From: Verrucomicrobiia bacterium
Lineage (GTDB): Bacteria; Verrucomicrobiota; Verrucomicrobiia; Limisphaerales; Pedosphaeraceae
DNA length: 64,000 nucleotides
NCBI GenBank assembly: GCA_036268055.1
Contig: DATAUW010000037.1
Coordinates: 16,712 to 80,711, forward strand
Reading direction: 5' to 3'
Both the position numbers and the translations under genes were made by a program. This document shows, in pieces, positions 63,419 to 64,000 of this stretch (position 1 is its first letter; each line of letters opens with the position of its first letter). Under the pieces are notes generated by a model. It saw only the letters and a list, made by a program, of their open reading frames with translations. It did not search any database and was not told the DNA's origin.

Positions 63419-64000
63419 TTCGCGCACAAAACTGCCCACCGACTTTGTTGCCGGGCCCGCACAAAGGACGTCGCGGCATTTTCGCCCACAGAACTCGACC
63501 CGGAAAGCAGGATCGCCAACCCAGTTTACCACTTCGTCAATTTGGGTTCCTGAAAATTTGAATCGCAGTTTCCCGAGCTTTTCAAGGAGTGTTGTCTTCG
63601 CCCAGGTCGCACCACCGCTTTGCAAAAGCAATGATAAGTTGTTTCCGAATCACCGGGAGATATTAATCTTTTTTTGATGCCATATTAATAAGCCTATAAC
63701 CTCATTACTCAACCCGGTCTATAAATCTCCTTCAAATGCTCGTTTAAAGACTAGATTCTTTATTTATTTTTAATATTGGATTAATCTTTTTTTTAATGTT
63801 GCCTATCCATCTTTTGATGACGCTTTGTATACCATAACAGTCGCCGCATACATTGATAAAAGGCCTTTAAACAAGGGGTCGCTTAAAGGTTTAGCTTTGT
63901 TATTATTGAGGTTTTAGTGGCCTAAGAAATACGACGTGTTTGATGAACTAAAAACACCAAGCTGTTCAAATTGCGCCAAAACTTTTTTAGAGATAGTTGA
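63419..64000. other. AT-rich gene-free stretch at window end
   Basis: No credible gene was found in the last 580 bp. From about 63660 the sequence becomes markedly AT-rich compared with the rest of the window, with runs of T and TTTAAA-like stretches. It may be a promoter region for genes beyond the edge or a boundary of a different segment. No hairpin with a T-run and no known riboswitch core was recognised. Confidence 0.6.

Noticed and set aside
63660..64000. Riboswitch for K+/c-di-AMP control near the kdp-like genes
   Set aside because: No conserved core of that riboswitch was recognised, and the region lies downstream of the two-component genes.

Overview
The window looks like a chromosomal segment of a soil- or plant-associated Verrucomicrobiota bacterium, most like the Pedosphaera/Limisphaerales group. 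This is inferred from gene content, because no rRNA or tRNA gene is present. The indicators are three prepilin-type genes with the H-X9-DG signature, a planctomycete-type cytochrome gene next to a Tat-exported DUF1552 gene, very large secreted proteins built from Ig/FN3 and beta-strand repeats, an ECF sigma factor paired with a Ser/Thr kinase carrying a TPR-like region, and many exported glycosidases. No transposase, integrase, CRISPR array or phage module was seen.

Layout. 1-452: end of a NarL-type response regulator. 660-2018: secreted clan GH-A glycosidase. 2307-15056 (minus strand): four genes for secreted or cell-surface proteins (1850 aa giant, 901 aa protein, prepilin-like protein, di-haem oxidoreductase). 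15345-18263: GH106-like rhamnosidase. 18475-25985: a tightly packed plus-strand run of DUF2911, exported PIG-L deacetylase, 51-aa membrane peptide, Na+/solute symporter, a very short BshC-like protein, BshB1 and BshA. 25986-26885: a gene-free region with a duplicated set of hairpins. 26886-30919: DUF1587-1585 cytochrome and DUF1552. 30944-34146 (minus): GH32 fructan hydrolase and fructokinase. 34396-40212 (minus): 1621-aa beta-strand-repeat surface protein and a prepilin-like protein, divergent from a GntR/LacI-type chimeric regulator at 40319. 41851-45026: ECF sigma factor and kinase. 45221-47399: two small secreted proteins. 47507-49388 (minus): thioredoxin-like protein and a LysR-like regulator. 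49633-51802: alanine-rich helical protein, prepilin-like protein and an anchored unknown. 52083-57179: a TolC / YtcA / HlyD / FUSC efflux operon. 57244-58119 (minus): NmrA-like protein. 58497-60446 (minus): GH27 alpha-galactosidase. 60721-63418: KdpD-like kinase and KdpE-like regulator. 63419-64000: AT-rich, no gene seen.

How the parts work together. Most of the window serves breakdown of plant-type carbohydrate (rhamnosides, fructans, alpha-galactosides) plus surface display. A shared palindrome of the form CTACCCA-NN-TGGGTAG lies 100-144 bp before three genes for secreted proteins, which suggests one regulator for a dispersed set. A second regulatory unit is the chimeric regulator with two TTGT-N4-ACAA palindromes between it and the genes it probably controls. 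The most unusual locus is 18475-25985: bacillithiol-type genes (BshA, BshB1 and an internally shortened BshC-like protein of 256 aa) coupled by stop/start overlaps to an exported PIG-L deacetylase and a Na+ symporter. This suggests a variant route for making, or for making and salvaging, a glucosamine-based thiol.
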